Positions 36,022-44,020 of a stretch of 64,000 nucleotides of DNA are shown one piece after another. The stretch spans positions 248,001 to 312,000 of the forward strand of contig NZ_CP061336.1 of assembly GCF_005473905.2 (NCBI RefSeq). Reading direction: 5' to 3'. The notes beneath the pieces are model-generated. The model ran no database searches. It was given only the letters and a program-made list of their open reading frames with translations, and had not been told where the DNA came from. Position numbers and translations under genes: made by a program. The number at the start of each line of letters is the position of its first letter. The first letter of the stretch is position 1. This DNA comes from Ruminiclostridium herbifermentans (lineage in GTDB: Bacteria > Bacillota > Clostridia > Acetivibrionales > DSM-1351).

Positions 36022-36942
36022 ATGCAATATCAATATCTCTCTATAGGAGTTAACGATAACGCAGAAAACATTGTACAACAAATTGAAAAAGAGCTTGCGC
36101 AACTTAAAGAAAAAAGTATTAAATATTCTATAAAAGAGATAGATTTTGAGGGTACAACTTCGGTCGTATGTAATATAGAAGAAGATGAATCAGTCCCTGA
36201 TAACTCAGATAAACTTGAATTACTTAAATATCATGTATCAAATGCACTTGCCGAACATGTTATTAAGGAGTATGAAGAGAAGCTTTTAATAAGAATAATA
36301 AATAGTAACTATGGATATTTTAACGCAAATGAAAAGAAAGATATACTAAGAATTTCGCAAAAAAATATAAGAAATGATGACAATGTATTTTTTAACACTT
36401 TATTTCAAATTAGAAGGCGAAATTTGATAGTTAAAAAGTTTTTGGAATACTTTGAAAGCTCAAGCAGCATAATTCTAGATGGTTTTATTAATTTCAGGCT
36501 AAAAGAATATATAAAGGAACTTGAGGAAATAATTGATGATGCTGTAGATGATTTTTTAATAGAAAGAGAGTATAAAGAGTTTATTAGGCTTCTTAAGTAC
36601 TTTGTAGAAATTCAAGAGTCCAAATTTAATGTTGTACACGTGATTATGCAACAGGATGATCAATATATACTTTTAGATGAAAAAAAGCGTGAAATTACAA
36701 ATGATTGTATGCAAGATTTTTTATATGATTTACCTGAAACAGAGATAAACCATGATGATTTATTAGTTAGTTCATTAATCACCTTAGCTCCTCAAAATAT
36801 AGTAATTCATAATTGGCAGAAGTTTAAAAATCAAAAACTTCTAGATACCATAAAAAATATATTTTCTGGGAAAGTTGTTTTATGTAATGGCTGTGATGTA
36901 TGTGAGTATAATGTGGCAAGAAATAGATCTCCTCTTCCATAA
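36022..36942 (+). CDS. ytxC: Putative sporulation protein YtxC
   Basis: The 306-residue protein shows the YtxC family pattern: FINFRLKEYIKELEEIIDDAVDDFLIEREYKEFIRLLKYFV in the middle (seen as separate motifs FINFRLKEY and EREYKEFIRLLKYFV) and a C-terminal LITLAPQNIVIHN plus CNGCDVC. YtxC is a sporulation-associated protein of unknown role. The ATG at 36022 follows a GAAGGGAAGTG site; the frame extends upstream without a good ribosome site. Confidence 0.82.
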   Translation: MQYQYLSIGVNDNAENIVQQIEKELAQLKEKSIKYSIKEIDFEGTTSVVCNIEEDESVPDNSDKLELLKYHVSNALAEHVIKEYEEKLLIRIINSNYGYFNANEKKDILRISQKNIRNDDNVFFNTLFQIRRRNLIVKKFLEYFESSSSIILDGFINFRLKEYIKELEEIIDDAVDDFLIEREYKEFIRLLKYFVEIQESKFNVVHVIMQQDDQYILLDEKKREITNDCMQDFLYDLPETEINHDDLLVSSLITLAPQNIVIHNWQKFKNQKLLDTIKNIFSGKVVLCNGCDVCEYNVARNRSPLP

Positions 36943-36944
36943 GT

Positions 36945-37265
36945 AGAGGGAAGGTTCAAATGTTTTTTGATGGATAGAGTATCTTCAGTCTCATTGAAGT
37001 GCCACGAGAGTAATGAAATTTTTCTACAATCGAAAAATTTCATTTTGAATCTAGGTATTATAACGAGGCAAGAAACAGAATTTTGTTTCTACAAGTGGCG
37101 GATGTTGTAGGGTATTAGGCAGTGAGAATAGTTCTTGCCTCATTGAAACGTCGCTATATGTAATAGCTCGAAAATAAAGTATGTACGAACAAGGTGCATT
37201 TTCGAGCCACAAAACCATAAGTGGTTTTTGGCGGGTTTATAAAATTGAAAAAATTTGATTTGAGT
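36945..37265 (+). repeat. Composite hairpin-rich intergenic repeat, unit 2
   Basis: The unit has the same order as 29395-29700. Module A has a core with GATAGAGTATC then TCTCATTGAAG, followed by the hairpin TGAAATTTTTC-TACAATC-GAAAAATTTCA (37014-37043). Module B has GAGGCAAGAA (37064) pairing with TTCTTGCCTC (about 37130), an inner core GGCAGTGAGAATAG, then CTCGAAAAT...ATTTTCGAG (37160-37198) and AAAACCA-TAAG-TGGTTTT. It follows ytxC directly. Confidence 0.85.
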
Positions 37266-37353
37266 TTAGGAACTTTAACTTAGCTAAAATATATAAAAGT
37301 GAATAGATAATTATGTTAATTAGGAATTTGTTACCATATTTTTATAATATATA

Positions 37354-37382
37354 TTGACAAAAGGTAAGTATATAAATACAAT
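37354..37382 (+). promoter_or_regulatory. Sigma-A-type promoter
   Basis: TTGACA at 37354 and TACAAT at 37377 are separated by 17 bases. The promoter lies 400 bases before the next gene, with a hairpin about 100 bases downstream. Confidence 0.55.
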
Positions 37383-37388
37383 ATATTG

Positions 37389-37500
37389 TGTAATTATATT
37401 ATATTGTGCAGATAAAGATAATTTCAAGATTCGATTGTTTTGTTTTTTTGTAAATTAAAATACTTCGTATCTGCTTTAATGCATATGAAGTATTTTATAT
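37389..37500 (+). ncRNA. Candidate small RNA
   Basis: A promoter at 37354-37382 is followed about 70 bases later by a strong stem AAAATACTTC...GAAGTATTTT (37457-37496) and an AT-rich tail. No reading frame with a ribosome site lies between, so a short non-coding transcript is suggested. It could instead be an untranslated leader of the gene at 37783. Confidence 0.3.
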
Positions 37501-37612
37501 ATTACTAAAGATTAAAATATACAAAACAATGGATAAAAATAAATAATATACTTTAGAAAAAAATAGACAAAATACAATAGAAAAATATAATATTTACTAA
37601 AGAAAAATGTCC

Positions 37613-37653
37613 GGGAAAAAGAAAAGAGAGTCTTAAGGCTCTCTTTTTCCCTA
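37613..37653 (+). terminator. Terminator-like hairpin upstream of the P-loop/Asp23 gene
   Basis: GGGAAAAAG...AGAGAG pairs with CTCTCTTTTTCCC around TCTTAAGG. It could end the candidate small RNA or attenuate the downstream gene. Confidence 0.6.
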
Positions 37654-37782
37654 TATTTAAAATACTATATATTTTATCTGTTTTGTGAGAAAATAAAGGT
37701 GTACAAGTTATAAGTACTTGATAAGGGTCAATTTACATATTTAAATAGATAATAAATAGATAATTTTTAGGAGGAATACTGT

Positions 37783-38613
37783 TTGAAGGTTATTGGATTT
37801 ATTGGACCGAGTGGTACAGGTAAAAGTCATAGAGCATCATGGGTTGCGAGAGAACACGGAACTGACTATATTATAGATGATGGATTGCTAATTAAGGGCA
37901 ATCAGATAATTGCTGGTATTTCTGCTAAGAGGGAAAGTACTAAAATTGCATCAATTAAGAGGGCATTGTTTACTGACAAAAAGCATACAGAAGATGTAGT
38001 TAATGCTCTAAAGAGATATAATACTCAGGCCTTATTGATTATTGGAACATCAGATGGAATGGTTGAGACAATAGCAGAAAGACTAGGTGTAGCACCAATT
38101 ACAGAAAAGGTATATATTACAGATGTTGCTAGCGAATACGAGATTAAACAGGCACTTTCTACAAGAAGAGAACAGGGTAAGCACGTAATTCCTGTTCCAA
38201 CCTTTGAAATAAAAAAAGACTTTTCAGGTTATTTTTTAGATCCCCTTCAAATTTTCAGAAGAAAGGGGAAAGGCAGTTACCAGCTTGTGGGTGAAAAATC
38301 TGTTGTACGTCCAACTTTTAGCTACATGGGAAGCTATACTATATCTGATTATACAATATATCAAATAGTAGAGCATGTAACCTCCGGTATTGAAGGGGTA
38401 TCAAAAATATCCAGATTCAGGGCAGAAAATAGGCCGGATGGTATATATATAGAAATGGATTTAGTGCTTATATATGGCTGCTTGATAAAACAGCTTTTAA
38501 GGGAAGTACAAGAAAAAGTAAGCGAACAAATTGTTCATTTGACCGCACTAAATATTAAGAGGATGAATGTAGTTGCAAAGAGCTTGGTAATGGATAATAA
38601 AAAGCAAAATTAG
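37783..38613 (+). CDS. P-loop protein with C-terminal Asp23/Gls24 domain
   Basis: The 276-residue protein has an N-terminal P-loop (GFIGPSGTGKSHRA) in a domain of about 150 residues, then a C-terminal Asp23-like domain (YTISDYTIYQIVEHVTSGI, EGVSKISRFRAE, IYIEMDLVLIYGCLI, VSEQIVHLTALNIKRMNV). Asp23/Gls24 proteins act at the envelope under stress; the fused nucleotide-binding part suggests an energy- or ligand-dependent role. The start is TTG with an AGGAGGAA site. A terminator lies 140 bases downstream. Confidence 0.85.
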   Translation: MKVIGFIGPSGTGKSHRASWVAREHGTDYIIDDGLLIKGNQIIAGISAKRESTKIASIKRALFTDKKHTEDVVNALKRYNTQALLIIGTSDGMVETIAERLGVAPITEKVYITDVASEYEIKQALSTRREQGKHVIPVPTFEIKKDFSGYFLDPLQIFRRKGKGSYQLVGEKSVVRPTFSYMGSYTISDYTIYQIVEHVTSGIEGVSKISRFRAENRPDGIYIEMDLVLIYGCLIKQLLREVQEKVSEQIVHLTALNIKRMNVVAKSLVMDNKKQN

Positions 38614-38754
38614 GGGGCAGCTTGTTATCTCTAATTTAGAGCTGCAACTTTTAATATTTAATAATTTCAACGATTGGTACAAAAACTCCAATTAAAAGCT
38701 TCAATTAATAGCTTTAATCAAAACTTTTATTTAGTGAATAAATGGAGTAATTTA

Positions 38755-38800
38755 AATAGTTATAGGGATTTGATAGAATAATCCCCATAACTATTTTTTT
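38755..38800 (+). terminator. Terminator after P-loop/Asp23 gene
   Basis: AATAGTTATAGGGATT pairs with AATCCCCATAACTATT, followed by a T-run. Confidence 0.88.
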
Positions 38801-38881
38801 ACATTAAAATGGATTTTCTTAGAACTAAAGTCTTAAATATTTCTAAACCAGCCATTCTAATAAAGTATTTCAAGGATAGCT

Positions 38882-39508
38882 TTATCCTCCAACCTTACTG
38901 ATAGAAACTTTACAGCTATTCATATCAATGGGTTCCATTATATAAGAAAGCCTATCGGGAGAAAAATAGCTTTCTAGCCATGGGGGTAAATGGTTGCAGA
39001 TAATCTCCAATCTAATGAATTTACCGTTTTCAATAAAGGCCTTTAGTGCTTTTTTTGATGATATTTCAGGACGCTTTTGTTGTAATTCCACTAGATTAAA
39101 AAAATATACCCCAGGTATTTCTGTTTCTACTGGTGAAGTAGGCGGCTCCATTGTAGCAAGATGTTTTATATTTGAGTATTCCTCTACATCAGAAAGAATT
39201 TCGTCTAGTATAGTATTAGAAATGTCTGTTGCTTCAAATATTGCAAAGCCCATTCTATCGAAAATAATATATGGTATTCCAGACATAGCTTTAGCGATAA
39301 TAATTTTACAATTCTTCAATTGAGAAATTACTATTTTAATGCAATCTCTAGTATCTGAAATAGATGATAGAGGATCTAAGGAATAACTAATTATATGCTC
39401 TACTTGCCAATCATCATTTAATTTGCTAAATAGCAGGATACTAGAACCTTCTTCGAAATTCGTAAGTTCACTTTCAGAATTCACAATAACAGCAATTTTA
39501 TTTGTCAT
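38882..39508 (-). CDS. anfO: AnfO family nitrogenase accessory protein
   Basis: The 208-residue protein matches AnfO, an accessory protein first linked to the Fe-only nitrogenase. Visible features are the N-terminal NKIAVIVNSESELTNFEEGS, the central CKIIIAKAMSGIPYIIFDRMGFAIFE, and the C-terminal RLEIICNHLPPWLESYF with the PPWLE motif typical of the family. It is transcribed away from nifH and lies about 1.2 kb from it, with 111-bp tandem repeats between. No anfHDGK genes are in the window, so it may serve the Mo system or act with genes elsewhere. A GGAGGCG site lies upstream on the minus strand. Confidence 0.82.
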   Translation of the reverse strand: MTNKIAVIVNSESELTNFEEGSSILLFSKLNDDWQVEHIISYSLDPLSSISDTRDCIKIVISQLKNCKIIIAKAMSGIPYIIFDRMGFAIFEATDISNTILDEILSDVEEYSNIKHLATMEPPTSPVETEIPGVYFFNLVELQQKRPEISSKKALKAFIENGKFIRLEIICNHLPPWLESYFSPDRLSYIMEPIDMNSCKVSISKVGG

Positions 39509-39540
39509 TATATCGCCTCCTCAAATTATTTTATGTAGAT

Positions 39541-39930
39541 CAACTTTTTAACCAAGTAGCCTGTTTATCTAAGTTGTACAGACGTACCAGTAATAAGATA
39601 AGGTTAAAATTATAGTGCTAGCCTACTGGCTCTTCCGTACAAATTTACCTAATGGGGTTAATGCCAAGTATCTTATTTATCTAAGTTGTACTCGCGTACC
39701 AGAATAAGCTAAGGTTAAAATTATAGTGCTAGCCTACTGGTTCTTCCGTACAAATTTACCTAATGGGGTTAATGCCAACTGTCTTATTTATCTAAGTTGT
39801 ACTGATGTACCAGTATAAGCTAAGGTTAAAATTATAGTGCTATCTTACTGGTTCTTTCGTACAACTTTACTTAAAGGGATTAGTGCCAAGTATCTCATTT
39901 ATCTAAGATGTACTTGAGTGCCAGTATAAA
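39541..39930 (+). repeat. 111-bp tandem repeats, about 3.3 copies
   Basis: Units begin TATCTAAGTTGTAC at 39566, 39678 and 39789, with a partial fourth at 39900. Each full unit holds GTACCAG, AAGGTTAAAATTATAGTGCTA, then TACTGG, TCTTCCGTACAAATTTACC, so CCAGTA and TACTGG can pair. The copies differ at several bases in the loops. The array lies between the divergent anfO and nif genes and is not coding in any frame I read. Confidence 0.92.
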
Positions 39931-39986
39931 AATAATTAGCTTATCTGCAAACTCAGTTCAATATAAATTAGCGCAAATAGTTAATA

Positions 39987-40023
39987 TTAAAAAAGAGCAA
40001 ATCAAGTTATGCCTGATTTGCTC
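39987..40023 (-). terminator. Minus-strand terminator without a known minus-strand gene
   Basis: GAGCAAATCA at 39995 pairs perfectly with TGATTTGCTC at 40014. Plus-strand A residues at 39989-39994 give a T-run only for minus-strand reading. No minus-strand gene lies to its right before nifH. Confidence 0.6.
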
Positions 40024-40195
40024 CATTGCATTTCTAATTTATTAATTTGCTTTAATTTAGTAATTTACTTTATTATATGTGGATATATAAAAATAAGCAA
40101 CTAAGTATTTACAAATGAAATAAATATAACCTATATTTGTAAGTATTGTATAAATATAATGCTAAACTATTAGATATTATTGACATATTCGTGCA

Positions 40196-40224
40196 TTGTG
40201 AATAATTCTAAATACGTATATAAT
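40196..40224 (+). promoter_or_regulatory. Candidate nifH promoter
   Basis: TTGTGA at 40196 and a perfect TATAAT at 40219 are spaced by 17 bases. Transcription would start near 40231, giving a nifH leader of about 450 bases. No sigma-54 -24/-12 element (GG-N10-GC) is apparent. Confidence 0.55.
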
Positions 40225-40257
40225 CGAAGTAAGCTAAATGAAAACAACTGACGACGG

Positions 40258-40311
40258 AGTCTCATATCCCAGTATCAAACGGGTTATGGGACTTTTTTAT
40301 TAACATAAGCA
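40258..40311 (+). terminator. First nifH-leader hairpin (terminator/attenuator)
   Basis: AGTCTCATATCCC pairs with GGGTTATGGGACT, with one mismatch, around AGTATCAAAC, followed by TTTTTATT. It lies 30-80 bases after the proposed start site, so it should stop most nif transcripts unless read-through is allowed. Confidence 0.8.
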
Positions 40312-40408
40312 ATATTGCCTCCCCGCATTCAGTATATATTTAGCAATGTTAGCTTATCGGCAGAAGTTGTTTTTGTATAGTAGTTTAAAATTTATCAATA
40401 GACGAAGA

Positions 40409-40455
40409 GGTCTTCAAACACAAACGATATGTTATGTTTGAGGGCCCTTTGTTCT
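40409..40455 (+). promoter_or_regulatory. Second nifH-leader hairpin
   Basis: GGTCTTCAAACA pairs fully (with G-T pairs) with TGTTTGAGGGCC across a 14-base loop, followed by CTTTGTTCT. GACGAAGAGGTCT just before it resembles GACGACGGAGTCT before the first hairpin. Confidence 0.65.
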
Positions 40456-40541
40456 ATATATAGGAATTAACTGTGTAAGAGTTCAAAAGAACATTGGTAA
40501 TTCTAAGCTTGAATTGTAGTACCACATGGATGGCCGATCGG

Positions 40542-40568
40542 ACTTCTTATTGAAACTAAGAAGTTTTA
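40542..40568 (+). promoter_or_regulatory. Third nifH-leader hairpin
   Basis: ACTTCTTA pairs with TAAGAAGT around TTGAAAC and is followed by TTTAAA. It lies about 115 bases before nifH. Confidence 0.55.
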
Positions 40569-40646
40569 AATAATAGAGAATATTAGAGGTAGTTTATAAG
40601 CTTTTTAAAGCAAACTTTTAGTAATTGGAATGTACAACGAAATTAA

Positions 40647-41504
<858 letters not shown>

Positions 41505-41515
41505 TACTATATCGC

Positions 41516-41658
41516 ATTTAAAATATAGAAATTGCATATTTTAAATCACCGCTTACGCGGTGTACTGCATAAGCAGTGGCTCATAGTATTGAACAACATT
41601 TGAGGGCCTTGCCCTAACGCCGTATTCGGCTATTTAAAATGTGATTTAACATTTTAAA
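41516..41658 (+). other. Array of six hairpins between nifH and nifI1
   Basis: The 190-base gap holds six consecutive stem-loops: ATTTAAAATAT/ATATTTTAAAT (41516-41546), CACCGC-TTAC-GCGGTG (41547-41562), ACTGC-ATAA-GCAGT (41564-41577), AGGGC-CTT-GCCCT (41603-41615), GCCG-TATT-CGGC (41619-41630) and TTTAAAATGT/ACATTTTAAA (41633-41658). Such an array could block 3' exonucleases and stabilise a nifH-only mRNA, or mark an RNase site. Confidence 0.85.
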
Positions 41659-41694
41659 CAAATAATAACTTAACTTAAGAAAGGTGGATAAAAT

Positions 41695-42021
41695 ATGTTA
41701 CTAATAAGAGCAATTATTAGGCCAGAGAGAACCAATATTGTACTATCTGAACTATTATCAGCTGGTTTTCCTGCGGTAACGAAAATGGATGTTTATGGTA
41801 GAGGTAAGCAAAAGGGTATAGTCATAGGAGACGTTCAGTATAATGAAATACCCAAAGAAATGCTGTTGCTTGTTGTAAATGATGAAGACAAGGATGACGT
41901 GGTTAAAGTAATAATGAGAAATGCAAGGACAGGTGAAAAGGGTAATTTTGGAGATGGTAGAATCTTTATCAGCAAAGTAGAGGATGCTTATACCATCAGT
42001 ACAGCTAAACAAGGACTGTAG
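41695..42021 (+). CDS. nifI1: PII-like nitrogenase regulator NifI1
   Basis: NifI1 is a GlnB-type PII protein of 108 residues. With NifI2 it binds the MoFe protein and switches nitrogenase off when 2-oxoglutarate falls after ammonium addition, as shown in methanogens. The T-loop region VYGRGKQKGI and the C-terminal GEKGNFGDGRIFISKVEDAYTI are typical. A GAAAGGTGG site precedes the ATG. It lies between nifH and nifD, as usual for archaeal and clostridial clusters. Confidence 0.95.
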   Translation: MLLIRAIIRPERTNIVLSELLSAGFPAVTKMDVYGRGKQKGIVIGDVQYNEIPKEMLLLVVNDEDKDDVVKVIMRNARTGEKGNFGDGRIFISKVEDAYTISTAKQGL

Positions 42022-42033
42022 GGGGGAAAGCTT

Positions 42034-42408
42034 ATGAAAGAGATTATGGCCATTATTCGTACAGATAAGGTTAATAAAACTAAAGAGGCTCTTGGAAATG
42101 CAGGCTTTCCAGCATTTTGCTGCAGACCTTGTCTGGGAAGAGGGAAGAAAAGTCTTGATGCGACAGTTTTAAACTATATTTTAGAGACAGGAGAACTACC
42201 TGTATCTAAAGTTGGTGAAGCATTTACAGAAACTGCAAGACTTATTCCAAAAAGAATTTTGACTTTAGTAATTGAGGATGAACAAGTAGATATGGCTATT
42301 AAAACCATATTTAAAGCAAACCAAACAGGTAATCCAGGTGACGGAAAAATATTTGTTCTTCCAATAGAAGAAACCTACAAGGTTAGAACCGGTGAGAACA
42401 TACTATAA
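42034..42408 (+). CDS. nifI2: PII-like nitrogenase regulator NifI2
   Basis: NifI2 is the partner PII protein (124 residues) with the longer T-loop found in this subfamily (CCRPCLGRGKKSLDATVL...). It contains GNPGDGKIFVLPIEETYKVRTGE. It follows nifI1 by 12 bases and has a GGGGGG ribosome site, so the two are co-translated. NifI1/NifI2 hetero-complexes respond to 2-oxoglutarate and ATP/ADP. Confidence 0.95.
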   Translation: MKEIMAIIRTDKVNKTKEALGNAGFPAFCCRPCLGRGKKSLDATVLNYILETGELPVSKVGEAFTETARLIPKRILTLVIEDEQVDMAIKTIFKANQTGNPGDGKIFVLPIEETYKVRTGENIL

Positions 42409-42427
42409 AATATTGGGGGTGAGACAA

Positions 42428-44020
42428 ATGAATGTAAGAAATATTGTATTGGATAAATATGGGGCAAAGGTTTATAAAAATCGAAAAGAGCATATTATAG
42501 AGATTAATGAAGAAACTAAGCAGCAGCCAATTGCTGCAAACACCAGAAGTATTCCCGGAATTATGACTAATAGAGGATGCTGCTATGCAGGATGTAAGGG
42601 TGTTGTACTCGGCCCCCTGAAGGACGTTTTAGTACTAACGCATGGACCTATTGGCTGTGGCTTTTACTCTTGGGGAACCAGAAGAAATAAGGCAAAACCT
42701 CAGGATGGCAGAAACTTTATTGAGTACTGTTTTTCAACAGATTTACAGGAGTCAGATATTGTATTTGGCGGAGAGAAAAAGCTAAGGCAAGCAATAAAAG
42801 AGGCAATAGAGATATTTAATCCAAAATGTATAATGATTTGCTCTACTTGTCCTGTTGGTCTAATAGGTGATGATATTCATGCAGTGGCTGCTGAGACGGA
42901 AAGGGAATATGGTATATCCTGTATGGCGTTCAGTTGTGAAGGATATAAGGGAGTAAGCCAGAGTGGTGGCCATCATATTGCTAACAATACTTTAATGAAA
43001 AAAGTTATTGGTACAGGAGATGCAGAACCTACCAAAAAGTTTACTATTAATATTCTTGGAGAATATAACATCGGCGGAGATGGATGGGAAGTTGAAAGAA
43101 TTCTAAAGAGAATTGGATATGAAATAATAACTATTTTTACCGGTAACGGAAGCTATGAAACAATGAAAAATGCCCATATGGCAAATTTGAATATAGTACA
43201 ATGTCATCGTTCAATTAACTACATAGCTGAGATGATGAAAACGAAATATGGAGTTGACTGGATAAAAGTAAACTTTATAGGTCTAGATGCAATTAAACAA
43301 TCTCTAAGGGATATGGCAACATATTTCGGTGATAAGGAGCTTATGGAAAGAACAGAAGCGGTTATAGCTGATGAACTTGCAAATATAGCAGAGGAAAAAG
43401 AATATTATTACTCTAAATTAAAAGGCAAAACAGCTGCAATTTATGTTGGTGGTTCCCGTTCACATCATTATCAAAATTTGTTGGCAGATTTTGGGGTTAA
43501 AACAGTACTTGCAGGGTATGAGTTTGCTCATAGAGATGATTATGAGGGCAGAGAGGTTATTCCAACAATAAAGGAAGATGCTGATAGTAAGAATATTGAA
43601 CATCTTGAGGTTACTAAGGATGAGCAGAAGTACCATGCATATCTGACAGAGGAGCAATACGAGGAATTAAAGACAAAGATACCTTTAGAGCAATATGGCG
43701 GAATGATTAAAACAATGGATGATAACAGTATAGTTGTAGACGACTTGAACCACTTTGAAACTGAAGAGTTTGTCAAACTGCTTAAACCAGATATGTTTTT
43801 CTCAGGTATCAAGGACAAATATGTTCTTCAAAAAGCAGGGGTATATTCAAAACAGTTGCACTCCTATGATTATAGTGGGCCATATGCAGGATTCAACGGA
43901 GCAATTAATTTTGCCAGAGATGTAACGATGGGACTTTATACTCCAGCATGGGGATTGGTAACACCACCCTGGAAAAATAAATCAACACTTAAGGCTAAAT
44001 TAGTAGGAGGTGAGGAATAA
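42428..44020 (+). CDS. nifD: Nitrogenase MoFe protein alpha chain
   Basis: NifD (530 residues) holds FeMo-cofactor and half of the P-cluster. P-cluster ligands are C51 (RGCCYAGCKGVV), C77 (GPIGCGFYSWG) and C141 (STCPVGLIGDD). The FeMo-cofactor cysteine is in NIVQCHRSINYI and the histidine in QLHSYDYSGPY. The Gln-His set GVSQSGGHHIANN is present. A region of about 50 extra residues around EVIPTIKEDADSKNIEHLEV matches the clostridial insertion. ATG at 42428 has a GGGGGTGAG site; the frame runs 36 bases further upstream into nifI2. Confidence 0.98.
   Translation: MNVRNIVLDKYGAKVYKNRKEHIIEINEETKQQPIAANTRSIPGIMTNRGCCYAGCKGVVLGPLKDVLVLTHGPIGCGFYSWGTRRNKAKPQDGRNFIEYCFSTDLQESDIVFGGEKKLRQAIKEAIEIFNPKCIMICSTCPVGLIGDDIHAVAAETEREYGISCMAFSCEGYKGVSQSGGHHIANNTLMKKVIGTGDAEPTKKFTINILGEYNIGGDGWEVERILKRIGYEIITIFTGNGSYETMKNAHMANLNIVQCHRSINYIAEMMKTKYGVDWIKVNFIGLDAIKQSLRDMATYFGDKELMERTEAVIADELANIAEEKEYYYSKLKGKTAAIYVGGSRSHHYQNLLADFGVKTVLAGYEFAHRDDYEGREVIPTIKEDADSKNIEHLEVTKDEQKYHAYLTEEQYEELKTKIPLEQYGGMIKTMDDNSIVVDDLNHFETEEFVKLLKPDMFFSGIKDKYVLQKAGVYSKQLHSYDYSGPYAGFNGAINFARDVTMGLYTPAWGLVTPPWKNKSTLKAKLVGGEE

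Noticed and set aside
36831-37043. A 70-codon minus-strand frame overlapping the end of ytxC and repeat unit 2
   Set aside because: It is antisense to a real gene and reads through the repeat core; no ribosome site.
39541-39930. CRISPR array
   Set aside because: The repeats are 111 bp and directly adjacent, with no short constant repeat or unique spacers and no cas genes.
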